The notes beneath the pieces are model-generated. The model saw only the letters and a program-made list of their open reading frames with translations, was not told the origin of the DNA and did not search any database. A stretch of DNA of 64,000 nt, taken from Odontocerum albicorne (Eukaryota > Arthropoda > Insecta > Trichoptera > Odontoceridae). Both the position numbers and the translations under genes were made by a program. This document shows positions 34,030 to 45,395 of the stretch, piece by piece; within the stretch, counting starts at the first letter, position 1, and every line of letters begins with the position of its first letter. The stretch is from NCBI GenBank assembly GCA_949825065.1, contig OX463862.1:17209246-17273245 (forward strand). Direction: 5' to 3'.

Positions 34030-34545
34030 GTCTGATGATCTCTGTGACCTAGTTGATAGGTGCCTGTCTTCCAGCCCGGGAGTTGCAGCCTCGACTTCTA
34101 TTGGTATCAAGATTAAAATAAAAAAGGGTTCCAGTCTGATTTTCGCTTAATGTTTGTTAAACATCTTTACGGTTGGTTAAAAGAGATTACCATATTGCAA
34201 TATATCTAATTAGTTCTATTCTTCATAAAAAATAATCAAACAATTATTTTGTGATACCACTAATTGCCCTATAATTTGTGTTTATATATCTTATGCTCTC
34301 CATGCGTACCCTATGCTCTCTTTAGTCTTGCTGATCTTGTTTTTATTATATGTAGTACAACCAGGTTAGTGTTGCCATGTGTTAATCTTTTCCAACCAAT
34401 CATAAATATTTTAAAGATACCTTAAGAGAAAACTAGACAAGAATCTTTTTTTTTTTTTTAATAAATTGGGTCCGGCGGGAATTAAATTAATTTCCCTTCG
34501 GGTCGAAAGACAGGCGTCTTACCAACACGACCACCGTGGTGTTTT
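34030..34545. mobile_element. Two SINE-A copies in opposite orientation
   Basis: 34030-34205 (+): tctgtgacctagttgatagg head, decayed box B, cagtctgattttcgctt. 34350-34545 (-): tttccaaccaatcataaat, tccggcgggaattaa, taccaacacgaccaccgtgg. Both diverged; the second has a long T run in the linker. Confidence 0.8.
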
Positions 34546-35017
34546 ATAACAAGAAGAAGGTTGGTTTTTACATGAATAAGTTAATATAGACCAAAAATGC
34601 CTACGTAATGAAACTATTGCTATCGATGACCGTCACCTGATCTGATTTGGCATCGTCGTTCATCGAGTCCGAGAAATGGTAATTCGTTACAATGGCCATT
34701 GTCTGCACAGACATGGACGGAAAAGAGAAGCATACGAAAGCCAGGAATAACGGTCAATGCAAGAAATGAATCAGAACTCTTCAGATTTCCATACAAAGAA
34801 GTGGATTTGGATACAGATGATCGATAAAAACTGACAAAAAAAAGAATAAGTTCTCACGGGTGAAAAAGAGAAGATTTATTTTATTCAGTAATGAATTTCA
34901 ACAAATCTGTCGATCGAATACATAAAATGTATCATCCGTCAGGTGGACAAAAACGTATTGAAACGTATATGTATTTCATATCTTTTCACTGCTAATTTCA
35001 AATCAATATTTTTGTCG
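34546..35017. other. Possible decayed coding DNA, not assigned
   Basis: 34640-34900 has pieces such as RYNGHCLHRHGRKREAYES and FILFSNEF in plus frames. The latter faintly recalls the VLFSDES motif of Tc1 transposases. Insufficient for a call. Confidence 0.2.
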
Positions 35018-35090
35018 TAGTTTGTTTAGTCAAACTCTGTTTATTTCGTTTAATATAACGGTATAATCCTACCGGTTTCGAATTTTTAAC
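35018..35090. mobile_element. PLE-type palindromic element, one arm fragment
   Basis: gtttgtttagtcaaactctg, aacggtataatcctaccggt, then decayed. Same words as the better copies at 36350-38935. Confidence 0.65.
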
Positions 35091-35294
35091 AGGAAGATCC
35101 TTTGAAAAAAGACTTTGCGAACACAAATACACTTTAACGAATCCTCTAATTTATTCTGAAGTTACCGAGAAAATTACGCATATTTTTCGATGATGCCAAA
35201 TTGTTGCATATCAATAATATCGGAAGAAAATTGGACTGATTAGAGGCCCTGCAAATATCCAAGTCAGTGCATTGAAATGAACATCTGGTAAATA

Positions 35295-36211
35295 CTACCT
35301 TGATCAAAAAGTTTTAGGACTTTATTCATAAAATCAAAAATACAAGTTTATTCATCAAAATCGATATGGTCCCCTTCAAAGTACTTCCCATCGACTGCAA
35401 CGCACTTACGCCAGCGCTTGATCCAATCCTCGAAACACCTCTGGTACTCAATTTTCGGTATGTCCATCAGAGCCGTCTTTGATTTTTTCATGACATCCTC
35501 TCGGGCGCTGTAACACATTCCTCGAAGCGGTTTTTCAAGTCAGTTGAACAGGAAAATATCGCAAAGAGCCAGATCAGGTAAATTCAAAGGCTGCTGAGTA
35601 GTAGTCGTGTTGTTTTTGGTCAAAAACTCATGGAAATCATGTCTTTCGCGATTTCAACGCGGTCTTTTTTTTGCATGAAATTGAGGTCTTTCGGCACCAG
35701 TTTTGCAGCGACACGTCTGAGGCCCAAATCACTAACCAAAATGTCTTGAGCGGATCCATAAGCGATGTTCAAGTCCTCTGCCAGCTCTCTGATGGTCAAT
35801 TTGCGGTTTTCGGCCAACATTTCTTTGATTTTTTCACGGTTTTCGACTGCCACTGCGTTCATCATCCTCGACCGACTCACGACCACTTCTAAAGCGTTCG
35901 TGCCACCAAAAAACACTTCTCCAACATTTCCAAGGTCTGCGGACCGTTAAATCTGTTTTTCGCACAAAATTTAATGCAAACTCGTTGATGCACAGTTGAT
36001 GCCATTTTCAAACTTGTAAAAAATCGAAAACACGCACAAAGGTAAATGTACTCAGTACAGCGTAACTTTTACAAATTTCAAGCTATGACGCTGAAATTTG
36101 AAGGGAAGTGTCAATGATAGATGTGGTAACCTAACAAAAAAAAAAGAATTCCAATCGGGTGACTGACAGCGCCACACGGTGGCCGGTCCAAAAACTTTTT
36201 GATCAAGGTAG
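35295..36211 (-). mobile_element. Mariner-type transposon, internally deleted
   Basis: Left end TA-CTACCTTGATCAAAAAG (35293-), right end its inverse ctttttgatcaaggtag-TA (36195-36213). At 917 bp it is shorter than the ~1.3 kb typical of autonomous mariners. It carries the two ends of a transposase gene in correct order but lacks the middle. Confidence 0.85.
35347..36003 (-). pseudogene. Mariner transposase remnant
   Basis: Minus strand. The N-terminus starts near 36003 (MASTVHQRVCIKFCAKNRF-like) with a frameshift into 35916-35620 (REKIKEMLAENRKLTIRELA, then LGLRRVAAKLVPKDL), the paired helix-turn-helix DNA-binding region. After a deletion at about 35620 it continues with EFLTKN...NLPDLALCD, the (S)PDLAPCD segment holding the last catalytic aspartate, then WIKRWRKCVAVDGKYFEGDH. 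The first two catalytic acids are lost and a stop interrupts LFN*LEK. Non-functional. Confidence 0.8.
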
Positions 36212-36244
36212 TATGTAATTGTATATAACATACAATTAAAAGAC

Positions 36245-36345
36245 CTCACCGCTGTTTGCTTAAGTTATCTCCAGCAACCTTTCACCCATAATCCCCAACC
36301 CGATTTTTTGCGTGCATATGTCGGTGCCAATTCGAACATAATTCA
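36245..36345. repeat. Dispersed segment shared with 48669-48790
   Basis: tcggtgccaattcgaacata and the upstream C-rich caatcccc-type words recur in inverse orientation next to the PLE copy at 48565. It may be part of the longer parent of the palindromic PLE family. Confidence 0.5.
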
Positions 36346-36349
36346 GTTT

Positions 36350-36705
36350 TTTATTTATACGTTAGTTAAGGCATTAAGATTGTGGAGGTTTAAAAACATT
36401 GTAATTTGTTTAATCAAACACTGTTTATTCCTCTTTTTATACGGTTTCAAGGCTTTCACCTCATCATCAGGGGAGCATAAACAAGACTATCTCTCTCGTT
36501 TGTGCTCTCTTGATGATGAAGTGAAAGCTTTGAAACCGGTAGGGTTATGCCGTTATAAAAAGTGGAATAAACTGTGTTTGATTAAACAAATTATAAATAA
36601 TTCAGTTTTATTTATGCTCCCCTGATATGAGGTGGTATGATATTTTACTAAACAAATTACAGTGTCTTTAAACTTCCACAATGTTAACGCCTTAACTATA
36701 AATAA
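36350..36705. mobile_element. PLE-type palindromic element
   Basis: Left arm gttaaggcattaagattgtg ... tttaatcaaacactgtttat; centre with cctcatcatcagg; right arm inverse with tgatgatgaagtgaaagc, TTGAAACCGGTAGGG, aaaaagtggaataaac, then aatgccttaactataaataat-type end. Arms exceed 100 bp. A second partial arm is inserted near 36600. The core resembles a hammerhead ribozyme (see findings). Confidence 0.75.
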
Positions 36706-36789
36706 TATATTTTATTAATTAGAGTTTTAATTGATATTATTGTGAAATTATTTTTATTTATGTCAAAGCTGTTTTTAATACAAACACAA

Positions 36790-37060
36790 ATATATATTAT
36801 CACGCTGTGTCCCTTGCGAGGTAGATAGAGATAACAGATTTGCAAACTTTTCTATCCAAGAGCACAACTTTCGCCTTCTCCACATTATATTGTATTTATA
36901 TTACACTTTCGTTGTACACAGTATAACATATCGGGTTTAATGCGAAGTGACAATCTTTTCCAACTAATTAGAAAGATGTTATGGAGGTCTTTAGTGAAAA
37001 ACAAACTGGAATACTTTTCCATAAAATCCGAGTTCCAACGGGCATCGAACCCGCATTTAC
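36790..37060 (-). mobile_element. LINE-B 3' fragment (36790-36893) and SINE-A copy (36895-37060)
   Basis: LINE-B: tatcacgctgtgtcccttgc, gaggtagatagagataacag. SINE-A: atattacactttcgttgtac, tttccaactaattagaaaga, box B complement gggcatcgaacccgcat. The SINE head is lost. Confidence 0.75.
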
Positions 37061-37603
37061 TATTTAAATAAACGATAAGTTTAATATTTATCTAGCTTTT
37101 AAGCTAAACACGCGTATTTAATTGCTACAGAGCGTTCTATTTACATTCGTTATTAAATATTCAAATCCACGATAAGCTAATTACTTATAAAGTTTTTCTT
37201 ATTTTCGCTTAAGATTCTTTATTACAATATGAATGGGAGAAACAATATTGAATAAATACATAAATAAATAAAACTTGATGTCGATTATTGGAGTCAAAGC
37301 GTTTTTAATGGGTCTATAAACATATCTCAAAAAAGAAATAAAATCATTATCAGAGCAGAGTATCTGAGAAAGAGAGTTTAATGACTTCATTTCCCTCAAC
37401 TGTTATAAGGTCTTCTCTACTGATGATTATCTTAAGAAAGGTTTATTCTTGGCATAAATAATAGGCTAGATAATACAATATAAAGATAAAATAGTTTACT
37501 CTCAAACTGTTGAGAAAATTGAATTTATTTTCTTAGTCCACAGTTTTAGTATATAAACTAACCGAACTGTAAGTATCAATGTTAAAAGTTTTCCATTTTA
37601 TGG
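37061..37603. other. No gene recognised
   Basis: AT-rich spacer; 37199-37399 (-) is an open frame without a motif. Confidence 0.45.
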
Positions 37604-37846
37604 ATAAAAAGAAATACTGTTTATTCCACTTTTTTGTAACGGTATAACCCTACCGGTTTGAAGGCTTTCACTACATCTTCAGGGGAGCACAAACAAGACT
37701 GAAGATGAGGTGAAAGCCTTGAAACCGGTAGGGTTATACCGTTACAAAAAAGTGGAATAAACAGTGTTTAGTAAAAAAAAATTACAATGTCTTTAAACCT
37801 CCACAACGCTAATGCCTTAACTATAAACAACATAAAAAGAAATACT
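37604..37846. mobile_element. PLE-type palindromic element with 15-bp target-site duplication
   Basis: Flanked by the direct repeat ATAAAAAGAAATACT at 37604-37618 and 37832-37846. Between them: short left arm (starts at gtttattcc, so truncated), centre, and full right arm ending ccttaactataaacaac. A TSD of this size plus a one-sided truncation point to retrotransposition and not to a cut-and-paste foldback element. Confidence 0.8.
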
Positions 37847-38334
37847 TGACTAGACGAGTTCTGTGACGAAGTGGTCTCATTCCTTAGTCACAAAATTTAT
37901 ATATTAGCCACTACCTTCTTAACCCTACTCTCATGCTTACAGGAAACTATATTATAAAAAATGTAAGGTCTTTTATCGATCATTAAAAAAAATTAAGGAG
38001 TAATAATTAAATTAGAATTATATGACAATCTCTTTGTACTAATCACACAAGAGGTGCATAGATTCGTGGTAATCGCTGGCTGGCAGATTGTTGAGTAGTT
38101 TTTAAAGCACATAAAGGCAAGCTAAACTAATTTATAACAAGGAAAATTGCAAAAAGTTAGATATTTATTTAGAATTATTAATAAATTTTGTCGAATTTCC
38201 ACTCAATTATTTTAATTTCAATTATTTTTCAAGTGTTCTTTTTCTGAGCAGTGAAACTTTATTGAGGACATTTGAAATTATACAGAATAAGGAATGAGAA
38301 CTATTTTAAAGTTGAATAAATACAGAATAATTAA

Positions 38335-39175
38335 GGAGAGCCAGTCTTGTTTGTACTCCCGTGATGATGAGGGGGAAGCCTTGAAACTGGTAGGGTTATA
38401 CCGTTACAAAAAGTGGAATAAACAGTGTTTGATAAAACAAATTACATTTTTTTTTCAATCTATAATGTAGGAATATTTTTCTTTTAAAATTGCAGCACTC
38501 AACATTTTTTTTTCATCATGAATGTCAAAAGTAACGGTTTGTGTGGTGAGATGCGGGCTGCCTGTCTTGAGAAAATTCCGTATCGTTTTAATAACAAATA
38601 ACTGTGTATTTTTGTACAAATGAAATAATTTTGTCTTTTGTATTAGCATACTTATGTGTGATTTGAATTGTTTTATTGCGTTGATATATCGTTTTTATGT
38701 TAGTTAAGGCTTTAACATTGTGAAGGTTTAAAAACATTGAAATTTGTTTAATCAAACACTGTTTATTCCTCTTTTTATACGGTTTCAAGGCTTTCACCTC
38801 ATCATCATAAACAATACTATCTCTCTTGTTTATGCTCTCTGATGATGAAGTGAAAGCCTTGAAACCGTTAGGATTATACCGTTACAAAAAGTGGAATAAA
38901 CAGTGTTCGATAAAACAAATTACAATTTTTTTTTCAATCTAAAATCTAGGAATATTTTTCTTTTAAAATTGCTGCACTCAACATTTTTTTTTCATCATGA
39001 ATGTCAAAAGTAACGGTCGGTGTGGTGAGGTGCGGGCTGCCTGTCTTGAGAAAATCCCGTATCGTTTTAATAACAAATACCTGTGTATTTTGTACAAATT
39101 AAATAATGTTGACTTTTGTATTAGCATACTTATGTGTGATTTGAATTGTTTTATTGCGTTGATATATCGTTTTTT
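38335..39175. repeat. Tandem segmental duplication (offset ~479 bp) enclosing PLE arms
   Basis: 38372-38695 and 38851-39172 are near copies (ccttgaaaccg, cagcactcaacattt, gtgcgggctgcctgtcttga, gttttattgcgttgatatat). A PLE palindrome fills 38696-38935. The first copy begins inside a PLE right arm (38360-38450). Unequal exchange between PLE arms would explain it. Confidence 0.8.
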
Positions 39176-39589
39176 ATAAATTGCGACTTTTAAAATACAA
39201 GACATTAAACCACCTAAATTAATTTTCATGGATATAAATTAAATCATCATGCGAGCCAGTTTTTGAGAGTTCCTGTCCAGTAATAAATATCTGAGTGTCA
39301 CTACCCCACTCGCACCTTAAACGTCAGCCCCAACACAATGGCACATTTCCGCATTGTGATTTTGACGTTTTGCATCCGTCGCGTTACAGTTAGCTGCAGA
39401 GTTGCTTTTATAATGAAGAGGAAACGGTGTTTGTCATTAGCGGGTTTTGAACCCGTGATAGTCTGCAGTTTATTATAATAATAATTACCCAGATCTATCC
39501 GCAAATCTGTTGTTCATCCAAAGTTTAAAAATATGTTAAATCTAGAAAAAATATGTCGCCTCCATAGCACATTATTGTCAATAATGATT
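39176..39589. other. Spacer with a weak tRNA-like box B
   Basis: agcgggttttgaacccgtg at about 39438 resembles a box B complement, but no box A is found at the right distance. Otherwise no feature. Confidence 0.3.
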
Positions 39590-40085
39590 AAGATAGACAA
39601 TAGTCAACAGTCCACAACAGTATTTTAGTGTCAACTTCAATGTATAGGAGTGAAACATGGACGTGCAAACATACTGATATGAACTAAATAAATACTGTGG
39701 GAATGCGTGCCCTGAAAAAAATATACGAGGTGCGAATGCATGACAGAAAACGGAATGAAGTGATTTGGGATGAATTTGAAAATAAGGCTGGTGTGTTGAG
39801 TAAAATGAATAATAAGAGGACGTTGAGATGGTTTGGGCATGTGGAACAAATGAATGAAGAAAGATCAACGTAACAAATATAAACTACAAATGTGAGTGGA
39901 AGTCGTGTGAGAGGAAGACCAAGGAAAGCATGGTTAGATCAATTGAAACATATTTTAAAAGAAGAAAAAATACATCGTAGATGTTGTATGAGAAGTTGAA
40001 AATATGTTGAAGAGGCTAAGGATGTGTGTCGATATAGGAAGTTCTTGTGCTACGTATTTCTGTCTACCCCAACTGAAAAATGGCA
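39590..40085 (+). pseudogene. LINE-A tail, plus strand
   Basis: caacagtattttagtgtcaa, gtgaaacatggacgtgcaaa, atacgaggtgcgaatgcatg, tggtttgggcatgtggaaca, gaagaccaaggaaagcatgg, 3' end tctaccccaactgaaaaatg. Frameshifted. Confidence 0.75.
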
Positions 40086-40094
40086 TGATGGATA

Positions 40095-40534
40095 ACAGAT
40101 GCAGATGTAGATAACAGAAGCAGACCATTCCACGCCACAAGACCAGCAACGATAAAAACCTTGTCATAATACCCTGCCTTATTTGGAGCAATCAATTTAT
40201 TCGAAGAAGATGAAATCGATCTCAAAGTTTTAGCCCTCTCCTTTATGTTAAAAAATCATCCGGTCCTGTGGATACCTATACCACAATTTTAATTGATGAC
40301 CCTTTTAAACATGTGAGCAATATTTTGATCACATTTTCCTTGTACTCGTATAGTTCTTCCTTTTATTCCTGTTATATTGTTCTGCCGATTTTGATTATTT
40401 TTTCCTTTTCCTTCAATTATTTTTTGAATATATTAACATTCTTTTAATCACTAATATCCTTTTATTGACCTTTTAACCGTTTGAAAGAACTGGTTTGACC
40501 ATTATTGCTTCATTTTCATCGTCTTTGTAATCTC
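40095..40534. other. R1 fragment (-, 40095-40240) then spacer
   Basis: accattccacgccacaagac, aataccctgccttatttgg, agatgaaatcgatctcaaag match the 5' part of minus-strand R1. The remainder to 40534 is AT-rich without features. Confidence 0.55.
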
Positions 40535-41300
40535 AATAATAATAAAAGAACAATTTATATAGCACAATTTGTATTCTCAATAATAATAAAAGAACAATTT
40601 ATATAGCACAATTTGTATTCTCAATAATAATAAAAGAGCAATTTATATAACGATTTAGACAGTCGATCGGAGCGTGGTTGTTATTGCGACAGGATTTTGA
40701 GCACTTGGGCTTTCAGGATGAATGACGAGTGGAAGGGATTTATGTAAGCTCGTGAGTGTGGGTTTCTTCTTGTTGTTTTAATTTTAGTTGTTTTTGTATT
40801 TGTGTTTCTGTGTATTTTTTTTTTTTGATTTTGTTTTGATTTTGATTTTTATTCTTATGATTGTGTGCGGTATAGTGTGGGATAAATATTTTTGGTCTTT
40901 CTGGAGTTATGTGTGAGGAGTTGAATTTCCAGTTGTAGTTGAGTGTCACTGTCAGGTTGATGAGAGCGTGCAACGGGGTTTTGTTTTTGTGTAATCAAAA
41001 ATCGGAAAGAAGTATCGATTTATTTTTCTCATGCTAAATATCCTCAGTGAGATACAGGCAAAAGCCTAATTTACAGGGGATACGACAAATGAAAGGCAAC
41101 AAACCCAGATCCATTAAAATTGTATGTCCAAATCAAATAATCTGTTGTTTTTCTCAAATTGTGTATATTTCTTGTCATGTGTAATAATAAATAATAAATA
41201 AATAAAATATAGCACAATTTGTATTCTCAATAATAATAAAAGAACAATTTATATAGTACAATTTGTGATCTCAATAATTTATATAGCACAATTTACACAA
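40535..41300. repeat. 43-bp repeat (3 copies plus remnants) split by an R5 insertion
   Basis: Unit tctcaataataataaaagaa, caatttatatagcacaattt. Copies at 40535-40640 and again at 41208-41300; R5 lies between. The unit resembles an R1 3' tail (caatttatatagc), so it is probably an R1-tail expansion. Confidence 0.75.
40650..41207 (+). mobile_element. R5 element, longest copy
   Basis: 5' part ggagcgtggttgttattgcg, gaatgacgagtggaaggg; middle tatgattgtgtgcggtatag; 3' part gagagcgtgcaacggggttt, ctcagtgagatacaggcaaa, tatttcttgtcatgtgtaat and an (AAT)n-type tail. About 560 bp, non-coding. R5 is probably a SINE or a truncated LINE 3' end. Confidence 0.7.
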
Positions 41301-42225
41301 GCGCTCCAACTCGGAACTCGAATCCACTATTATTAATAGATTAAAATATTATAACATAGTAATTTGTTTAGTCAAACATGGTTTATTCCACTTTATAGTG
41401 GTATAACACTACTGGTTTCAAGGTTTTCACCTCATCATCAGGCATATATAAATAAGACTCCTCGAAAACCTTAAAACCGGTAGGGTTATACCTTTAAATA
41501 CAGGGGAATAAATTGTGTTGGACTAAACAAATTACAATGTCTTTAAACCTTCACAGTTTTAATGTCTTAACTGTAAATAATACAAAAAATATTTATAAGT
41601 TGTGTGTAAGTTGAGTGAAACTTATTTGGTGAGAAGATGAACTATAAAGAAACCTTTGAAGATCTTCCAATATGCTATTATAAAACGTTAGGTTTTAGGC
41701 GTGGTGTAGTGTATGTGTGCAGTGGTCATACGCAATCATAAATTTTGATAAAACCTTCCAAAAAAGGTTATCTTTAAGTGATTTCTAAAACTGTACACAT
41801 CCCCCGTTGCAATGTTTAACAACCCGGTAGACTTATTGCAAATTGGTAAACATTTTCAACCTACTTGACAAAAGTAAATAAATACATAATGTTAAATATT
41901 TACAACAAATATTCAAATAATAAAAAAAATAGTGAACAATATAAATAACAACATGGCTAGTTGGTAAGATGCTTGTTCTACGACTCAGGGGTTGAAAATT
42001 TGATTCCTGTTTGTAAATATTTTGTTTTAAATAGCTTCCAGTATGTCTATCATAATACTCCACTCCATTCGAAACAATTAATTAATTAGATGAAAATGAA
42101 ATCGATCTCAAAGTTCTATTCATTTTCGAAGAAACATCTCTTAGACACAGAATCAAAAAATACAATCGAGACATTAAGAGACTTAGATATAAAGAGACAA
42201 ACTTTGAAATCAATATCGTATAACA
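41301..42225 (-). mobile_element. R1 copy interrupted by a PLE palindrome and a SINE-A
   Basis: R1 words: gcgctccaactcggaactcg (41305), tgaagatcttccaatatgc (41657), ttttgataaaaccttcc (41742), gaaatcgatctcaaagttc (42099). The PLE sits at 41365-41580 and a plus-strand SINE-A fragment (catggctagttggtaagatg) at 41948-42060. Nesting order: R1 oldest. Confidence 0.75.
41365..41580. mobile_element. PLE-type palindromic element inside R1
   Basis: Left arm aatttgtttagtcaaacatg..., centre tcatcatcaggcatat, right arm accttaaaaccggtaggg ... aatgtcttaactgtaaataat. R1 words aaaatatta on the left and aaaaatattta on the right may be a worn TSD. The right arm has lost the ctgatgatgagg block. Confidence 0.75.
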
Positions 42226-42259
42226 TACTCGTATATTGCATTATTTTCCCTTTTGTTAA

Positions 42260-42866
42260 CCTTTCCCTTCCTGTGCTAAAAAAATCCGCGCGTTCCGGTG
42301 CTATGTATTCAATACACATCAATACACATGTAAAAATGTGCGATTTAAAATCGGGAAATGATAATATTCATAGCCAATCGCTTAAATTAATTAAATTTGA
42401 AGTCAAAAGTGCTAATAATTGAAATTTAATTGCTGAAAACATGAAAAAAAACGTCGGCCGACGTTCATAAAACGGGCGAAGCGATCACCTCAAACGAAAG
42501 CCAGCGAGCTATTGAAGCGAGCGAACTGAGATTCTATTTCTTGCTTTCCCATATATCGAAGTAGAGTGAGAGTGAGACGTGAATAGCGTCGCTTCCCCAC
42601 CCATAGCGGCTTTTTAGAATAAATATACCTATGTCACACACTGGCACATGTTTGATTGTATTGGTGAATTTATTCCCGATTTTCATAAAATATCTCTGAT
42701 GTGGCCGATAAGTGCTGATTATTACTAATATTATTTTTTTCATTCAATGCGTAAATGTATTACGGACGAATATCTAAAATCTGAACCCGGTATTTATTAT
42801 ATTTACAGAGATATTAAAGTTTTTAGAAGCAATGTGTACTAGTTACACATCACAGAGAAGGAAGGG
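42260..42866. mobile_element. piggyBac-like MITE with TTAA target site
   Basis: TTAA at 42256-42259 and 42867-42870. Left end CCTTTCCCTTCCTGTGC, right end inverse (cacagagaaggaaggg). TTAA duplication with C-rich ends is the hallmark of piggyBac elements. 607 bp, no transposase. Internal words acgtcggccgacgttc and gtgagagtgagacgtgaata. A second copy at 57283-57874 is inverted. Confidence 0.75.
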
Positions 42867-43094
42867 TTAATATAAATATGTATCTTGGTAGGAAAGTATC
42901 GCTCTCTCTGTCTCATCTTTGCCTACCCCGACAGGAAAACAGCGTGATAGTATAGAGCAACCAATATTTTCCCAATAAACACCTTTCTTTTCTCCATGCA
43001 ATTTTCTTCTACATATCCCAGACAACGATTATATATTTTTTTATCTTGCTTGTTTTATTCATAAATATTTTTTTTTCGCTTTATGATTAACATA

Positions 43095-43275
43095 TATCAC
43101 AATTTCATTGTAAGTAGAACAAGTGTATTACCCAGTGACAATCTTTTTCAACTAGCTAGAAGGGTGATAAACAAGACTGGAGCCATTTAAACAAAATCTG
43201 AATGCCAACAGGAATCAAACCTGCAACCCTCGGATTATTAAACAGGAGTCTTGTCAATTATACCGTGGAGATTGT
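43095..43275 (-). mobile_element. SINE-A copy, diverged
   Basis: atttcattgtaagtagaaca, aggaatcaaacctgcaac (box B complement), caattataccgtggagat. Confidence 0.7.
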
Positions 43276-43689
43276 CTGTTTTATTTGCGAATAACTCAAA
43301 AAATGTTACAACCTTGCGAACAGCTACTACCATTCGTTATATAACTCTTGTTTTGTTGATTGGAAGATATTGCTGTGATGCAGTGTTTCTCAGGTGGGGT
43401 TCGCGGGGGTTCTGTTTAGTAAACTTAAGGGTTGCGAAAAATACACATTAAAAATAATCTGGCGGAAGAGATAATACTTAAATGAATTCGCTGTTACTAC
43501 ACAGCTTGTGTAGTAAACTACCTGTATTATTGTTATCCAGAACCTGCACATTATGCTACATCGACTGTGTATAACCGCCCCTACCTACATACCTACTAGG
43601 AAACGACTGTGATTGGTTACGCTCCGTGTTTCTTCATTTGTATTTCAAATGGTAAGAAACCGCCCCTTATCATGATTATTATTTAATCA
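43276..43689. other. Spacer with a possible hAT-type end
   Basis: cagtgtttctcaggtggggt at 43380 looks like the CAGTG-TTCTCA ends of some hAT MITEs, with a nearby tgattggaagatattgctg (SINE-A tail-like) before it. The matching opposite end is not evident. Confidence 0.3.
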
Positions 43690-44165
43690 AGAGTAAATCA
43701 GGATCTTCTCAGATGATAGAGGAGCTATGAAGAATATTCAACCTCGTGTAGCGATAGGAAACAAAGTTAATGGGGCACTAACACACATATACTCGAACCG
43801 GGCAGTATCAACATCGGCTAAGACGATAGCCCACAATAGTATTTTGGTGCTAACTTTGATATGTGGCAGTGAAACGTGGACATAGAAACAGACTGAGAGG
43901 AGCCAAATAAATGCTGTAGAGATGCTTGAATTGAGAAGAATATACGGAGTGACAATATATGATAGGGTATGGAATGAAGTGATAAGGGATGAATGTGAAC
44001 TTAAGGTTGCATCACTTCATTTCGTATTCTGTCATAAAATGTTACCCCGTGTATTCTTCTCAGTGCACGCATTTCCACAGGCTTTATTCAGCTCTTTTCA
44101 TTATTTTTTCACATCCACATTTCACTGTCATACTTCAGAGTTAACACTAAAATAGTATTGACTAA
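43690..44165. pseudogene. LINE-A fragments, inverted junction at about 44016
   Basis: 43690-44016 (+): ataggaaacaaagttaatgg, gcagtgaaacgtggacatag, gatgaatgtgaacttaaggt. From about 44016 the sequence turns to the minus strand (catcacttcatttcgtattc, gtgtattcttctcagtgcac). Confidence 0.7.
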
Positions 44166-44229
44166 CATCTTAGCAGAATTGGATACTTTCTGTTAGTCCG
44201 TTATATATATTGAGTTTGGTATTTTTTGT

Positions 44230-44790
44230 TATTTTTTTATGATTGTCTGCGGTATATTGTGGGATGAACGTTTTGGTCTGTCTGGAGTGATGAAGTGTGA
44301 GGGGTTTGATTCGCGTGATGTATACATGTAATTGAGTGTCACTTTGTCAGGTTGGTGAAAATGTGTTATATAATAAAAATTCAGAAAGAAGCATTGATTT
44401 ATTTTTTCATGCTATATGTCCTCAGTGAGATACAGGCAAAAACCTAGTTTACTGAGAATACGACAAATGAAAGGCAACAAACACAGATCTATTAAAATTG
44501 TGTCTAAATTAAATTACCTGTTGTTTTTTCGCAAATGGTGTATATTTCTTGATATGTGTAAAATAAATTAAAAAATAATAATAAAATAAATATATGCATA
44601 CATGCCATAATTATTTCTATGTCGGGGTAGGTAAAGAGGACAACGCAACATACTTTCCTAACTTGACACTCATCTTTTGCCTCTTCCATATCTATACGCA
44701 GTTATATACAACATTTACGATTTCTCTGAATTTCTAGTTTTCTTTTTTTTCAGAATATAATTAACTTGATCCAACATTCTATTCGTTATG
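44230..44790. mobile_element. R5 copy (+, 44230-44580) and LINE-A 3' fragment (-, 44600-44790)
   Basis: R5: tatgattgtctgcggtatat, cctcagtgagatacaggcaa, acgacaaatgaaaggcaaca. LINE-A: tatgtcggggtaggtaaaga, acactcatcttttgcctctt. Confidence 0.7.
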
Positions 44791-45194
44791 TTGTACAAAA
44801 GATCAAACGGTTTCCAGGACTCAGTTTAATTGGGAAACACTTATATGAGGTAACAATCCAGCTGATTATACCATTGTGCAATAAAATGCAAAATATAAAC
44901 ACGAGAAATAGAACCTCGAACATTCTAAGACATTGATGTATGAAGTTATAAATCTATCCTTTATCCCCATCCGACATTGATCTTCCATAATTAAAACCAG
45001 CTCCATTATACAGAATCCACTCTAATCTCCAATTAATCTAGCTAGACCACCTGCTGACATGATCTGGTTCTTTCATTCTGCTCCAACAGAGACCAACTGT
45101 TTTTGTGATATATTCGATACGGTCGTTAGAATTGTTGCAAACTGTGGTGTACCCATAATCAAAAATACTAAATAAACTTTTTTAACTGTGATTG
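44791..45194. other. No gene recognised
   Basis: No repeat or ORF of note. Confidence 0.5.
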
Positions 45195-45395
45195 TATTTG
45201 ATTATGCTTTCGTTGCATACATAACGACCTGGTCGGTATATTGACATGTAGCAATCTCGTACAATCAACCAGAGAAATGTTAAATAGGTCAAACGTGAAA
45301 ACTAGACTTATGTTTTGTTATAAAAGGTACCAACAGGAATAGAGCCCACAGCCTCTGGAAAACAAGTGTCTTAAAATTAGGCTGCAGGGTCACCG
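45195..45395 (-). mobile_element. SINE-A copy, diverged
   Basis: gattatgctttcgttgcata, acctggtcggtatattgaca, ggaatagagcccacagcctc, cttaaaattaggctgcaggg. Confidence 0.65.

Noticed and set aside
34640..34960. Tc1 transposase fragment
   Set aside because: Only a faint FILFSNEF-like motif, with no TIRs and no flanking conserved blocks.
36370..36625. 105-codon frame as a gene
   Set aside because: It lies across the palindromic PLE arms; other PLE copies do not keep it open.
43379..43690. Complete hAT MITE
   Set aside because: Only one plausible CAGTG-type end was found; no matching inverse end or 8-bp duplication.
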